Source: Sporolactobacillus sp. Y61
GTDB lineage: Bacteria > Bacillota > Bacilli > Bacillales > Sporolactobacillaceae
Assembly (NCBI RefSeq): GCF_040529185.1
Contig: NZ_CP159510.1
Span: 1,054,001-1,118,000 of the forward strand
Direction of reading: 5' to 3'
Length of the DNA: 64,000 bases
The notes below the pieces were generated by a model, which was not told the DNA's origin, did no database searches, and saw only the letters and a program-made list of their open reading frames with translations. A program made the position numbers and the translations under genes. Below, one piece after another: positions 25,217 through 34,951 of the stretch (the stretch's first letter is position 1; every line of letters starts with the position of its first letter).

Positions 25217-27664
25217 ATGAAACATAATTCGATGATTAACAGAATTATTTTGACTAGCGCCCTGTTCCTTGTGATTACTTTGGGGAATTTATCAGATGCT
25301 CATGCGACTACTCAAACACAGAATAATAGTCTGGATAGTTTTTCTCCATTAACGGCTAATCTTAATGTATCTCCATCATTACGCGCAGAATCAGGGAATA
25401 AGGTTGCACTTCAGGCCATTGGGCAAGGGGGATCGGGAGTATACCAATATAAGTTTATTGTACAGAGTGAGACAGGGAAATGGTATTTACTAAAAAATTA
25501 TTCGAGTAGTAATACATATACATGGATTCCTGGACCGACCGGGAACAAGACTTTATACGTGGATGTGAAGGACAGCACAGGAAAAGTTATACGAGAGCAA
25601 GCGTCCTACACGGTTACTCCGAGGATAGAACCCCTTGCAATCAATTTGACGGCTTCACCGGCCGGCAAAGCAGAGAGCGGCAGCAGGGTGAACCTGACAG
25701 CCAAAGCGACGGGGGGATCAGGCGATTATCAATATAAATACATTATTCGGGATAACGCAGGGAAATGGTACTTATTAAAAAATTATTCGAGCAGTAATAC
25801 ATTTACATGGACTCCCGGACCGACCGGGAACAAGACTTTATACGTGGATGTGAAAGACAGCACAGGCAAAGTCATACGAGAGCAAGCGTCCTACACGGTT
25901 ACTCCGAGGATAGAACCGTTTGCAGCCAATTTGTCGGCTTCACCGGCTGGCAAAGCAGAGAGCGGCAGCAGGGTGAACCTGACAGCCAAAGCGGCGGGAG
26001 GATCAGGTGGTTATCAATATAAATACATTATTCGGGATAACGCAGGGAAATGGTACTTATTAAAAAATTATTCGAGCAGTAATACATTTACATGGACTCC
26101 CGGACCGACCGGGAACAAGACTTTATACGTGGATGTGAAAGACAGCACAGGCAAAGTCATACGAGAGCAAGCGTCCTACACGGTTACTCCGAGGATAGAA
26201 CCGCTTGCAGTCAATTTGTCGGCTTCACCGGCCGGCAAAGCAGAGAGCGGCAGCAGGGTGAACCTGACAGCCAAAGCGGCGGGAGGATCAGGTGGTTATC
26301 AATATAAATACATTATTCGGGATAACGCAGGGAAATGGTACTTATTAAAAAATTATTCGAGCAGTAATACATTTACATGGACTCCCGGACCGACCGGGAA
26401 CAAGACTTTATACGTGGATGTGAAAGACAGCACAGGCAAAGTCATACGAGAGCAAGCGTCCTACACGGTTACTCCGAGGATAGAACCGCTTGCAGTCAAT
26501 TTGTCGGCTTCACCGGCCGGCAAAGCAGAGAGCGGCAGCAGGGTGAACCTGACAGCCAAAGCGGCGGGAGGATCAGGCGATTATCAATATAAATACATTA
26601 TTCGGGATAACGCAGGGAAATGGTACTTATTAAAAAATTATTCGAGCAGTAATACATTTACATGGACTCCCGGACCGACAGGAGCGAAAACCCTATATGT
26701 GGATGTGAAAGATGGTAAGGGAAGAACGGTTCGAACTAAGTTAGCATATACAGTAAATCCCAAAGTGAACCCTAAAGAATATCAGCAGACCCACTATGAT
26801 TACACCCTGAACGAGGCAGTTCAGAAGCAGGTTAATTCCGGTGCAAAGACGGACAGTGACTACCCAATGTATATTTATCAGGATGCTCTGAAAAAATCGG
26901 GGAATCAGGCTACAGTGATTAATGGGAAGTGGAATGTTCGGGGTGGTCCGGGAACAAACTTTTGGATGATTACACAAGTAAATACAGGTAAAAAAGTAAA
27001 GGTCATCCGGAAAACGGGTTCCTGGTATCAGGTCGACTTTCAGACTGGATGGATCAATGCCAGTCCCGCTGATGTCAGACATGCAATGGATCCGGTCAGT
27101 TATTCCCGTGACACAACAGAGTATTTCCAGTTTCTGAAATTATCTGCAGTAACAAATGTATATGCGGATGAAGTCAACAGTCGAATACTCAGCAACAAGG
27201 GCATATTATCAGGTAAGGCCGAAGTATTTTTACAGGCTGCCAGAAATACAAATATTAATGAGATATACTTAATCTCACATGCATTGCATGAAACAGGAAA
27301 TGGCAGATCCGAACTTGCTAACGGTGTAGTGTATAACGGGAAAACCGTTTATAATATGTTCGGGATAGGTGCAAATGATTCCGATCCAATCAGGCATGGT
27401 GCTGATTTTGCCTATTCGCACAAATGGTTTACTCCAGAGGCGGCCATATTAGGTGGTGCACAGTTTATCGGGCAGAATTATATTCATAATCCACGATATC
27501 AGCAGAATACACTCTATAAAATGCGGTGGAATCCGGCTGCTCCGGCCAGTCATCAATATGCGACTGACATCGGGTGGGCCGTGAAACAAACCTATGAGAT
27601 CAAACAATTATATGATCTTCTGTCCAGTTACAAACTTATTTTTGATGTTCCACAATATAAATAA
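25217..27664 (+). CDS. Secreted N-acetylglucosaminidase with five tandem surface repeats and an SH3b domain
   Basis: 815 residues from ATG 25217. Signal peptide residues 1-~31 (hydrophobic core LTSALFLVITLG, AHA cleavage site). Residues ~43-517: five repeats of 95 residues (YQYKYIIRDNAGKWYLL, then SSSNTFTWTPGPTGNKTLYV), resembling Y_Y_Y-type beta-sandwich modules. Residues ~563-625: SH3b cell-wall binding domain (WNVRGGPGTNFWMIT..VKVI..WYQVDF..GWI). Residues ~650-810: glucosaminidase (PF01832) with catalytic Glu692 in ISHALHETGNGRSEL and YNMFGIGA. It cleaves peptidoglycan glycan strands outside the cell. ATG 25217 is chosen; TTG 25208 lies too close to AAGGGG. It follows the flippase, so it may act in EPS export through the wall. 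A strong terminator follows. Confidence 0.92.
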   Translation: MKHNSMINRIILTSALFLVITLGNLSDAHATTQTQNNSLDSFSPLTANLNVSPSLRAESGNKVALQAIGQGGSGVYQYKFIVQSETGKWYLLKNYSSSNTYTWIPGPTGNKTLYVDVKDSTGKVIREQASYTVTPRIEPLAINLTASPAGKAESGSRVNLTAKATGGSGDYQYKYIIRDNAGKWYLLKNYSSSNTFTWTPGPTGNKTLYVDVKDSTGKVIREQASYTVTPRIEPFAANLSASPAGKAESGSRVNLTAKAAGGSGGYQYKYIIRDNAGKWYLLKNYSSSNTFTWTPGPTGNKTLYVDVKDSTGKVIREQASYTVTPRIEPLAVNLSASPAGKAESGSRVNLTAKAAGGSGGYQYKYIIRDNAGKWYLLKNYSSSNTFTWTPGPTGNKTLYVDVKDSTGKVIREQASYTVTPRIEPLAVNLSASPAGKAESGSRVNLTAKAAGGSGDYQYKYIIRDNAGKWYLLKNYSSSNTFTWTPGPTGAKTLYVDVKDGKGRTVRTKLAYTVNPKVNPKEYQQTHYDYTLNEAVQKQVNSGAKTDSDYPMYIYQDALKKSGNQATVINGKWNVRGGPGTNFWMITQVNTGKKVKVIRKTGSWYQVDFQTGWINASPADVRHAMDPVSYSRDTTEYFQFLKLSAVTNVYADEVNSRILSNKGILSGKAEVFLQAARNTNINEIYLISHALHETGNGRSELANGVVYNGKTVYNMFGIGANDSDPIRHGADFAYSHKWFTPEAAILGGAQFIGQNYIHNPRYQQNTLYKMRWNPAAPASHQYATDIGWAVKQTYEIKQLYDLLSSYKLIFDVPQYK
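25343..26767 (+). repeat. Five in-frame 285-bp tandem repeats
   Basis: Units start at about 25343, 25628, 25913, 26198 and 26483, spaced exactly 285 nt (95 codons). The first unit is diverged; units 2-5 are nearly identical at the DNA level, differing at only a few positions (for example ATCAATTTGACG, GCCAATTTGTCG and GTCAATTTGTCG after the junction; GGCGATTAT against GGTGGTTAT). The last unit changes near 26680 into a unique tail. Near-identity points to recent unequal recombination and makes this stretch prone to assembly collapse. Confidence 0.95.
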
Positions 27665-27686
27665 AAATAGGTACAGTAAATATTAG

Positions 27687-27712
27687 TCGATGGGTCTCCA
27701 TCGATTTTTTTT
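27687..27712 (+). terminator. Terminator after the glucosaminidase gene
   Basis: Perfect seven-pair stem TCGATGG/CCATCGA with loop GTCT and a run of eight Ts, 22 nt after the stop. Confidence 0.9.
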
Positions 27713-27991
27713 ATCTCCAGCAAAATACAGTAATCTGGAAAATGGGATAGGGTTAAGCGCCTTCCTTATAAGGGCTCTTCGCTAAAATCCGTGAAATGGG
27801 CCATAGTTTGGTAAAGTAATTTCCAAATAATCTATGAAAATCGGACAAGGGTGAAGGCGGCCATCGGAATAGGCCACTTGTGCCAAAAAATAGGCCGTTC
27901 TCTGCCACAAAATGAGCCACCTTCTGCCGGAAAATAGGCCAGGAGGGCAACCCATCAATCAAGTTGTCCCTCCTGGCCTGCGTTTATACAA

Positions 27992-28150
27992 TCATTTGTC
28001 GTCCGGCCGGCGTCGATCGGGGTAGTCATCGATCAGCTTGATGCAGATTTTAACGAGCTCATCACTACTGATTGTTTCATTGCTTTTAAAGATAGCGTCG
28101 ATCAAAGCGCCTGAAAGGCGATTCTCAAAGTCTTCCTCCATATCTCGCAT
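27992..28150 (-). CDS. Small ORF inside the IS21-family element (52 aa)
   Basis: 52 codons: starts MRDMEEDFENRLSGALID and ends DYPDRRRPDDK. It is acidic at the start, with an amphipathic middle (SSDELVKICIKLIDD). It lies 43 nt downstream of istB on the same strand, inside the element. No strong SD is visible. I do not recognise a family. The balanced codon use and absence of repeats make it a plausible small gene, but it may be chance. Confidence 0.4.
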   Translation of the reverse strand: MRDMEEDFENRLSGALIDAIFKSNETISSDELVKICIKLIDDYPDRRRPDDK

Positions 28151-28193
28151 GAAAAAATAAATCAGCCAGGGGGGTACCCGCCTTACTCAGCGA

Positions 28194-28946
28194 TCATCGT
28201 GCACCACCGATACCATAACGTTCTCGCATGGACTTGCTGCCATCGATCACAATCGAATAGGAATCATGAACGATCCGATCTAAGATGGCATCGGCGATCT
28301 GGGCATTGCCCAGCTTACTGTGCCACCCCTTTGGATCAAATTGAGAACAGAAGATCGTTGAGGTTCGGTGTAATCGTCGCTCGATCAGTTCCAGAATGAA
28401 AGTCGATTGTTCCAGCGACAGATCGGTCAGTAGCCATTCGTCAAGGATCAGAAGATCGATTTTCCGATACCGTTCAAGAATTCGGCGAAAATCACCGTTG
28501 GCCTCATTCTTGGCGATTAATAGATCATCTAACAGTTCAGGTAACCCCACGTACTTGACCTTGAGGAATTGACGACAGGCCTCGATGCCTAATGCCGTCG
28601 CCAGCCAGGTCTTTCCATTACCAGAGGCACCCATAATGATGATGTTGTGATGCTCCTTAATATAACTACCCGAGGCGAGCCGTGTGATCAGTTGTTGATC
28701 CAGCTGCCGATCAGGGAGATAATCAATGTTGGTGATCGAAGGTTCGATTGTTTTAAAGCCGGCTTGCTTGATGAGACGTTCCAATTTATTCGACTGCCGA
28801 GCGGCGTAAGCTGTATCGACCAACAATTCAAAGCGATCGTTGAAACTCATACCACGGCAATTCTCGTTCGTCTCTTGGGCATTGAGGGCCTCAACCATAG
28901 CGCTGAGACGCATTTCATAGAGTTTTCTAGTCGTTTCTTGATTCAT
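28194..28946 (-). CDS. istB: IstB-like ATP-binding protein of IS21 element
   Basis: 250 residues from the ATG at 28946, which follows GGGAGGACTACTC; the frame extends to 28976 without an SD. Walker A GASGNGKTWLA, Walker B IDLLILDEWLL and the IstB signature around LDRIVHDSYSIVIDGSKSMRERYG identify the AAA+ helper of IS21 transposition, which selects the target DNA and activates IstA. It overlaps the istA stop by 20 nt, the usual translationally coupled arrangement. No frameshift is visible, so the element may still be active. Confidence 0.95.
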   Translation of the reverse strand: MNQETTRKLYEMRLSAMVEALNAQETNENCRGMSFNDRFELLVDTAYAARQSNKLERLIKQAGFKTIEPSITNIDYLPDRQLDQQLITRLASGSYIKEHHNIIIMGASGNGKTWLATALGIEACRQFLKVKYVGLPELLDDLLIAKNEANGDFRRILERYRKIDLLILDEWLLTDLSLEQSTFILELIERRLHRTSTIFCSQFDPKGWHSKLGNAQIADAILDRIVHDSYSIVIDGSKSMRERYGIGGAR

Positions 28947-30486
28947 GAGTAGTCCTCCCAAAGTATTCGGCGCCACGAGTGAAGCCGAAGTCGTTTTGTC
29001 TCTGATGCAGCTGTGATTGTTGCTTCCGGGTCGTGTTGATGAGCATTCGCTCGATCACTCTGACCGTTGGTGCTTTTGCGACGCGCATGACATCAGTACA
29101 TGCCTGTTCGATTTCGTTTAATTTGTATTTCTGCGCCAATTTCTTGAGCCGCAACGTCGCATTTAAAGCCTGACGTTCGGCTCTTGAAGAAGTTAGGAGA
29201 TACTCAACAACCTGAACTGTGGCTGGTCCAACTTTCTTTGCCCATTCACGACTGGTTTCTGGCGTATGAGAAAGGTAGAGCTGATGGCTTTCGGGCATAT
29301 GCTCCGATAAAGTCGCAAACTGGCCAGGTTGACCATAGTGACGTCGGTGTGATGCCAACCGAATATCTTTGAAGAAGATCTCGACGAGATCACGGGTCAG
29401 TCGAATATCGACACGACTACTGATATACTGAAAGGGAACTGAGTAAAACATACCTTCGACCAGAATATGATAGTCGGGTTGTACGGTGGCAGTCCGCCAG
29501 GCTGCCATCTGGAAAGGGGATTGAGGTAAAGGTTTGAGGGCAAATTGTTCCTCTCGTTTAAAGCCTTCTTCTCGATTGCCTACCTTATATTTTTTCGTGA
29601 ACGGCCGTCGGTTGAACTCCGCCAACTTCAACCCGACGGCTTTATTGAGTTCCTCAAGGGTGAAGAACTGCTCATTGCGCAAGGCCGCAATGACCCACGT
29701 TGAAAGGATATTGACCGTCCCTTCGACGGCTGCTTTGTCCTTAGGCGCCCTTATGCGTGCTGGGACAATCACTGTGCCATAATGCGCCGCCAAATCACGG
29801 TAGACAGGATTCAAAATGGCCTCGTAGTCTTTGTGTTTCGTGACGCCGACTTTTAGATTATCGGGTACCAGTATTTCGGTCACGCCGTCAAAGAACTCGT
29901 AAGCGTGAACGTGTGCGCGAATCCAGTCTTCGGTCTTCATCGTCAGACACGCTTCACAGTAGCTATACTGGCTGCTGGGCAACGTCGCAAGAAACAGATA
30001 CGCTTTGACGAATTCGCCTGTGTCTCGATCGATCAGCTTTAGGGTCGATCCAGCCCAATCGACCTCCATGATCTCGCCCGGTTTACGTTTGATTCGCATA
30101 GTGGCTTTGAACTTTTGCGCATACTCCGTGTAGTTGCGGCAGAACGTCCGGTATGAGTAGGGCGCGGTACCGGATTGCCGACAGCTTGCCTCATACTCGT
30201 AGTAAAGCAGGGTCAAGGTGACATTAGGCTTGGCAAGTTCCTTGTGCAGGTACTCATAGTCTGGCACTTCGCGCCCTTTCGCTTCCGGCCTCAGTTCAGG
30301 AAAGAGTCGCCGTGCCAGATCATCGTCACTGACCGTTGAATCAAACGGTGGTCGTATTCCCATCGCTTCGGCCCGGTGAATGGTGTCACCGATCTTGGCT
30401 CTTGAGTTCCCCGTGCTCGCCGCAATACTACGTTGGCTGTGTTTCTGGTCGTGCAACTCCAGGATCCTTCGATATTGAATCGCCAT
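28927..30486 (-). CDS. istA: IstA transposase of IS21 element
   Basis: 519 residues from ATG 30486 (MAIQYRRILELHDQ), which follows AGGGGG by about 8 nt; the frame is open further upstream without SD support. An N-terminal helix-turn-helix (HSQRSIAASTGNSRAKIGDTIHRAE) binds the ends. The integrase core has the acidic residues: GEIMEVDWAGSTLKL (first Asp), ILVPDNLKVGV (second Asp) and RAPKDKAAVEGTVNIL (Glu). It catalyses strand transfer with IstB. The gene is intact. Confidence 0.94.
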   Translation of the reverse strand: MAIQYRRILELHDQKHSQRSIAASTGNSRAKIGDTIHRAEAMGIRPPFDSTVSDDDLARRLFPELRPEAKGREVPDYEYLHKELAKPNVTLTLLYYEYEASCRQSGTAPYSYRTFCRNYTEYAQKFKATMRIKRKPGEIMEVDWAGSTLKLIDRDTGEFVKAYLFLATLPSSQYSYCEACLTMKTEDWIRAHVHAYEFFDGVTEILVPDNLKVGVTKHKDYEAILNPVYRDLAAHYGTVIVPARIRAPKDKAAVEGTVNILSTWVIAALRNEQFFTLEELNKAVGLKLAEFNRRPFTKKYKVGNREEGFKREEQFALKPLPQSPFQMAAWRTATVQPDYHILVEGMFYSVPFQYISSRVDIRLTRDLVEIFFKDIRLASHRRHYGQPGQFATLSEHMPESHQLYLSHTPETSREWAKKVGPATVQVVEYLLTSSRAERQALNATLRLKKLAQKYKLNEIEQACTDVMRVAKAPTVRVIERMLINTTRKQQSQLHQRQNDFGFTRGAEYFGRTTHESRND

Positions 30487-31226
30487 AGAAAAACCCCCTG
30501 TATCGTTGATGTCACGTGCTTTTGACACGTGCCACCAAAGTATACAGGAGGCATTATCTGGTGACTATGGATCAAATTATGGCAAAAGGTGGACTATTTC
30601 TTGGCATTGAGTGGACTATTCTTTGGCAAAAGGGGGCCGCTGAGGTGGCTGCCATCACAAGGGAACAGGTTCAGTTGTGAGCGATACGTGGCTCCATACT
30701 TATGCCTGTTCTTTTATTTGGGTGAGAAATATAATTTCCCGGCAAGCAGGTAGACCATGGCGATAATATTTTTATCGGAGCGGTAGCCTCTTGCTTTCCG
30801 TTTTGTTGCCTAGAATAGGCTGTTGATGCTTCCCTTTATTGAATTGAAGGACCACCTGACCACGCCACCATAGTGCTTTTTTAGTGTCTTTACGAGTTCT
30901 ACTGCCTCCACGTACAATATCATAGATCCCCTGGTGCTCGGCACTACAGTTTGGGTACGTTAACAAGGCTTCTTTGTATACTTTTAAATAAGCATCCAAC
31001 TTTTTTGACTTTCGTTGAAGATACAGTCATGAACATATCAGGGCTCTGTAATATGGAATAAGTTATCCAGGTCATTGAACTCTACTAACATTTGAAAACC
31101 ACCTGGTTTCTAATTGCGTAGTTTCCGGTATTTCCAGGTTTATTCATTTTAATCAGCGAAGAAGCAAAATTTTTTAAGGCTGGCAAGTCTTTTTTGTATC
31201 TAATCAAAATGCAAGGTTATGTACTT

Positions 31227-31601
31227 TTAGGCTGCATAACTCTGTACTTTTATTTTGTCACAAACATCATGAATGATCTGGCCCATGCCCAGCATTTTCC
31301 AGAGTTGATCCAGTGTCCAGGCCCCGCCCAGCCTTCTGGATGTTTTGAAAGCAAAATCAGCCGTCTGGCCAATCTCAGCCTGAACCCGCAGGGCTTCTTC
31401 AGGAGAGAGAAACCTTGGAAGGCTTTCCACCAGCCGGCGGAGCGCGTCAACATCCAGCTGATCTTCGCGACCGAACGAATAAATCACCCTTGCTTTGGCA
31501 TATTTGGCCTTGGAATCCCACTTATTTTGAGCCAGCTGCAGATAGGCTACTGTACGCTCATCTTTATTTTTTTGAGGAACTCTTCGTAAGTAAGTGCCCA
31601 T
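31227..31601 (-). pseudogene. N-terminal fragment of an IS1634/IS4-type transposase
   Basis: 124 codons on the minus strand. YLRRVPQKNKDERTVAYLQLAQNKWDSKAKYAKARVIYSFGREDQLDVDALRRLVESL matches the start of COG5421/IS1634-type transposases (YVRxxKxKNxDGxxxxYxQLAxNxW...AKVIYxFGRxDxLD). The frame ends after about 110 residues of homology and no catalytic domain follows. The matching C-terminal half of this kind of element lies at 38671-39430, suggesting rearrangement between copies. Confidence 0.75.
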
Positions 31602-31667
31602 ATTATATTACATATAAGTTTAAATACCAGTCATAGTTATCCAAAAATGTGTGCCTATTGATAATTT

Positions 31668-31783
31668 TAGATGACCTATTATACACATGTGGATAATTAA
31701 AAAAATACCAAGTACCAGGGATTCCTTCAATCGACCACTTGAAGGATTGTGCCTACAACTGTCGAAGTCGAGACAGGGGTCAT
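31668..31783 (-). mobile_element. Internal ISL3 fragment containing an empty MITE target site
   Basis: This stretch aligns, reverse-complemented, with the ISL3 transposase region at about 61820-61930 (CACATGTGGATAATT..., GATTGTGCCTACAAC, GTCGAAGTCGAG). At 31670-31692 it carries GATGACCTATT ATACAC ATGTGG uninterrupted, the exact site that holds a MITE at 39471-39640. The fragment ends where the araC gene's 3' end begins. Confidence 0.75.
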
Positions 31784-32632
31784 TCATATATTCAGTAAAT
31801 TCTGTGGATGCTTATAAATTTTACGGTATTCCTGTGGCGTCAGGAAGTGTTCGCTTTTAAAGGCACGAGAAAAAGCAAAGGGATTCTTGTAACCGCTCTC
31901 CCCTGCTATTTCAGTAATAGGAGCGTCCGTTTTTGCCAATAATTCTCCGGCGCGGGTAATTTTGGATTGTTTGATGAATTGCTGTGGGGACATATTTAAA
32001 TATCTCTTAAATAACGAGTAGAGGTAACTTCTGCTGACATGTAGATGATTGGCGACATGCTTCACGGTGAGCCTTTCATAAGAATGTCTGGAACTGCTGA
32101 TGATGTAATTCAATGCCTGAGAAATATAAACGTTATCAGCTATTTCCATGTCAGAAAAGGAAGCGCCTGTGTCTTTTTCCAGAAGAGCAAAGATATGGTA
32201 CAGATTACCCTGTATATACAGTTCATTTGCGGGTGTTAATAATGAATCGTTCATCATTTCAAAAATCAGATGTTTGACCTCTTCGATGTGAGGGACACAA
32301 CAAATCGCATGTTCTGCGGACAGGTGGCAGTGTTTCAAAATGGAGGAAACTGAATTTCCGTCAAAACAGATCCACACATAGGTCCAGGGAGTCTGCGAAT
32401 TTGCGCGATAAAAGGTAGTCAGTTCGTGTGGCGTGAAAAAACACCAGTTTTTCTGCAGCATATAGCTCTTGCCGTCGATCCAATAGTAACCGCTCCCATT
32501 TAAAACAAAATGAAGCATATAGTAATTACGACTTAATGGACCAAAAGATTGTGTCTTTGTGCATTCTTCATAGCCGCATGACACAAGAGATAATTCCCTG
32601 GAATGGGTTTTTAGTTCCATAACCTTTTTCAT
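31784..32632 (-). CDS. AraC-family transcriptional regulator
   Basis: 282 residues, ATG 32632 after AGGAGGGCTTCTTA. Residues ~20-150 form a cupin-like sensing domain (NYYMLHFVLNGSGYYWIDGKSYML..FFTPHELTTFYRANSQTPWTYVWICFDG) typical of sugar-responsive AraC proteins. The C-terminal double HTH is intact: RLTVKHVANHLHVSRSYLYSLFKRYLNMSPQQFIKQSKITRAGELLA and ITEIAGESGYKNPFAFSRAFKSEHFLTPQEYRK. Such regulators usually activate alpha-galactoside or beta-glucoside genes. The only sugar-hydrolase gene nearby is the GH36-like gene 4 kb away, separated by IS debris, so its target is uncertain. Confidence 0.92.
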   Translation of the reverse strand: MKKVMELKTHSRELSLVSCGYEECTKTQSFGPLSRNYYMLHFVLNGSGYYWIDGKSYMLQKNWCFFTPHELTTFYRANSQTPWTYVWICFDGNSVSSILKHCHLSAEHAICCVPHIEEVKHLIFEMMNDSLLTPANELYIQGNLYHIFALLEKDTGASFSDMEIADNVYISQALNYIISSSRHSYERLTVKHVANHLHVSRSYLYSLFKRYLNMSPQQFIKQSKITRAGELLAKTDAPITEIAGESGYKNPFAFSRAFKSEHFLTPQEYRKIYKHPQNLLNI

Positions 32633-32865
32633 TAAGAAGCCCTCCTAATTTTATGCAATGCGAGGAAAATGGGTGAATCATTTAATTGGGAAAATAGATA
32701 TCCCTGACCACAACTTGATGACAAATCGGTTGTTTCGATCATTTGTGCATCCGCTTACATACCATAGTCTATCACATTTTAAATGATTTTTTTGTGTGAG
32801 GAACCATTCAGAAAATGAAATCTTTCGTCATGCTTTTTTCTGTGTAAATTCAACTCAGCCGGAAT

Positions 32866-33370
32866 AGGATTTTTGATGCTAGGAGTTGTTGCGCCCTCCA
32901 CTCCCCATAATCTGTCATATCTAAATAACGGCGACCTTCCAGCCATTTTTCATTCGTCTTCATGAGGACAGAAACCATAAGTCGGGTCACAGGATCCCGA
33001 TTGGGTAAAAGCCGAATGACACGTTCCCTGCGACGGAATTCCTCATTCAGGTATTCCATCCATCCCGTTGGTCGTGCGCAGATGACTCCGGTAGGCTTCA
33101 GAGAAGGGAAGTATAGTCGTCACGTCATCGAATGCTGCCTCGACGAGCACCGTGCCCCTGGATGCTTTTTCTTGACAGGTATTCAGAAAAACGTTGAAGC
33201 AACGTGTGGGCCATCATGAGATCGCGCGATAGCCTTGATCTGTTCGCCCCCTTTGTTGTTCAAAGCTTTGGGCAGGTGATCCCGGACGTTGCGCAGAAAA
33301 TTGTCACGTCATCGCTGCCAGGTGTAAAAGCCTTCTTGAACGTACATAAACTTGCCGGCGGGTACATTTT
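32866..33370 (-). pseudogene. IS256-family transposase remnant (C-terminal half)
   Basis: On the minus strand, in changing frames: GFYTWQR*RDNFLRNVRDHLPKALNNKGGEQIKAIA, then NEEFRRRERVIRLLPNRDPVTRLMVSVLMKTNEKWLEGRRYLDM. These match the late part of mutator-type IS256 transposases (WQRCxxHFLRNV...LNxExRRRxRVIRxFPN). At least one in-frame stop and a shift separate the pieces, and the catalytic N-terminal region is missing. Confidence 0.75.
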
Positions 33371-33798
33371 CCATTCAGCTGGATGCATGGTAATTTTGAT
33401 TTGTTATTCCACTGAATTGTTATTATATACTCCTTAACAGCGTAAAGAAAACAGATCCACCTATTGCTCAGCGGATCTGCTACAGATAGAGTTTGAAAAA
33501 CTTATTGTTTGACGCGCTTTTCGATAAAGGAGATAGACAATCAGCTACCTGGTGCCGAATTAACTGAATAGCGTGCTGAAATGACTGAATCGGAAGCCGG
33601 AGTGCCAAAATCGTGTGCCTCAGCGTTTTTCCAAAAAAATAAGCCGAAGTGACTGAAATAGGGCTGAAACGTAATTTAGAGGAAACGAAATGACTGATAG
33701 AGCGTTCGTTGAATCGGTACAATTATTCATAAACGATTTGTTGGATGGGGAAAATCAGTCCCTAAAACAGCGCCTGCCGATCATATGAAGCATATAGC
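33371..33798. other. Non-coding stretch with a short degenerate repeat region
   Basis: About 430 bases between the IS256 remnant and the LacI gene. CAGATCC/GGATCTG (33453-33481) forms a hairpin. From about 33550 to 33720 the plus strand contains a recurring word (TTAACTGAAT, AAATGACTGAAT, AAGTGACTGAAAT, AAATGACTGATAG) at irregular spacing, reminiscent of a decayed repeat family. The minus strand has an 80-codon open frame (33480-33722) that I do not recognise and do not consider a gene. Confidence 0.4.
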
Positions 33799-34824
<1,026 letters not shown>

Positions 34825-34951
34825 TTAGTAAAACAAGAACACATAATTATAATTATAAAATGACAGGAAGATGAAAACAAGTCAAGAAATGATCAGTGTA
34901 TGAGTCAAACTTTTCTCGGTAGTCTTTACCAGACAAGATCTGAGCTCTAAG

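Larger units (their letters stand above)
27852..30657 (-). mobile_element. Complete IS21-family insertion sequence (2806 bp)
   Basis: Ends: TGAAGGCGGCCA on the left and TGATGGCAGCCA (reverse complement) on the right, TG...CA termini with 10 of 12 matching. Flanking direct repeat CAAGGG (27846-27851 and 30658-30663). The ISL3 copy at 61146 on shows the uninterrupted sequence GGACAAGGGAACGGG, which confirms the target. Inside each end are several imperfect ~22-nt repeats (AATAGGCC..TGCCA on the left, AATAGTCCAC..TGCCA on the right), as is usual for IS21. It carries istA, istB and a small ORF. Confidence 0.9.
27771..31172 (-). mobile_element. Degenerate ISL3-family element, interrupted by an IS21-family element
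   Basis: The left end (AGGGCTCTTCGCTAAAATCC, 27771 on) is nearly identical to the ISL3 end at 61146. The homology continues to 27851, is broken by IS21 (27852-30657) and resumes at 30658. The minus strand 30664-30899 encodes decayed transposase C-terminus (frameshifted; ARGYRSDK..IAM.YLLAGKL is recognisable). 30900-31065 encodes the N-terminus (FNDLDNLFHITEP, then a zinc-ribbon-like YPNCSAEHQGIYDIVR). The central part of the transposase is deleted. The presumed right end near 31150-31172 (GCTTCTTCGCTGATTAAAAT in reverse complement) is a weak match to the left end. Confidence 0.7.

Noticed and set aside
25522..26592. Four 71-codon plus-strand frames at 285-nt intervals
   Set aside because: They are the alternate frame of the tandem repeats inside the glucosaminidase gene.
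33480..33722. 80-codon minus-strand ORF
   Set aside because: No SD, no family resemblance, and it covers a degenerate repeat-like stretch.
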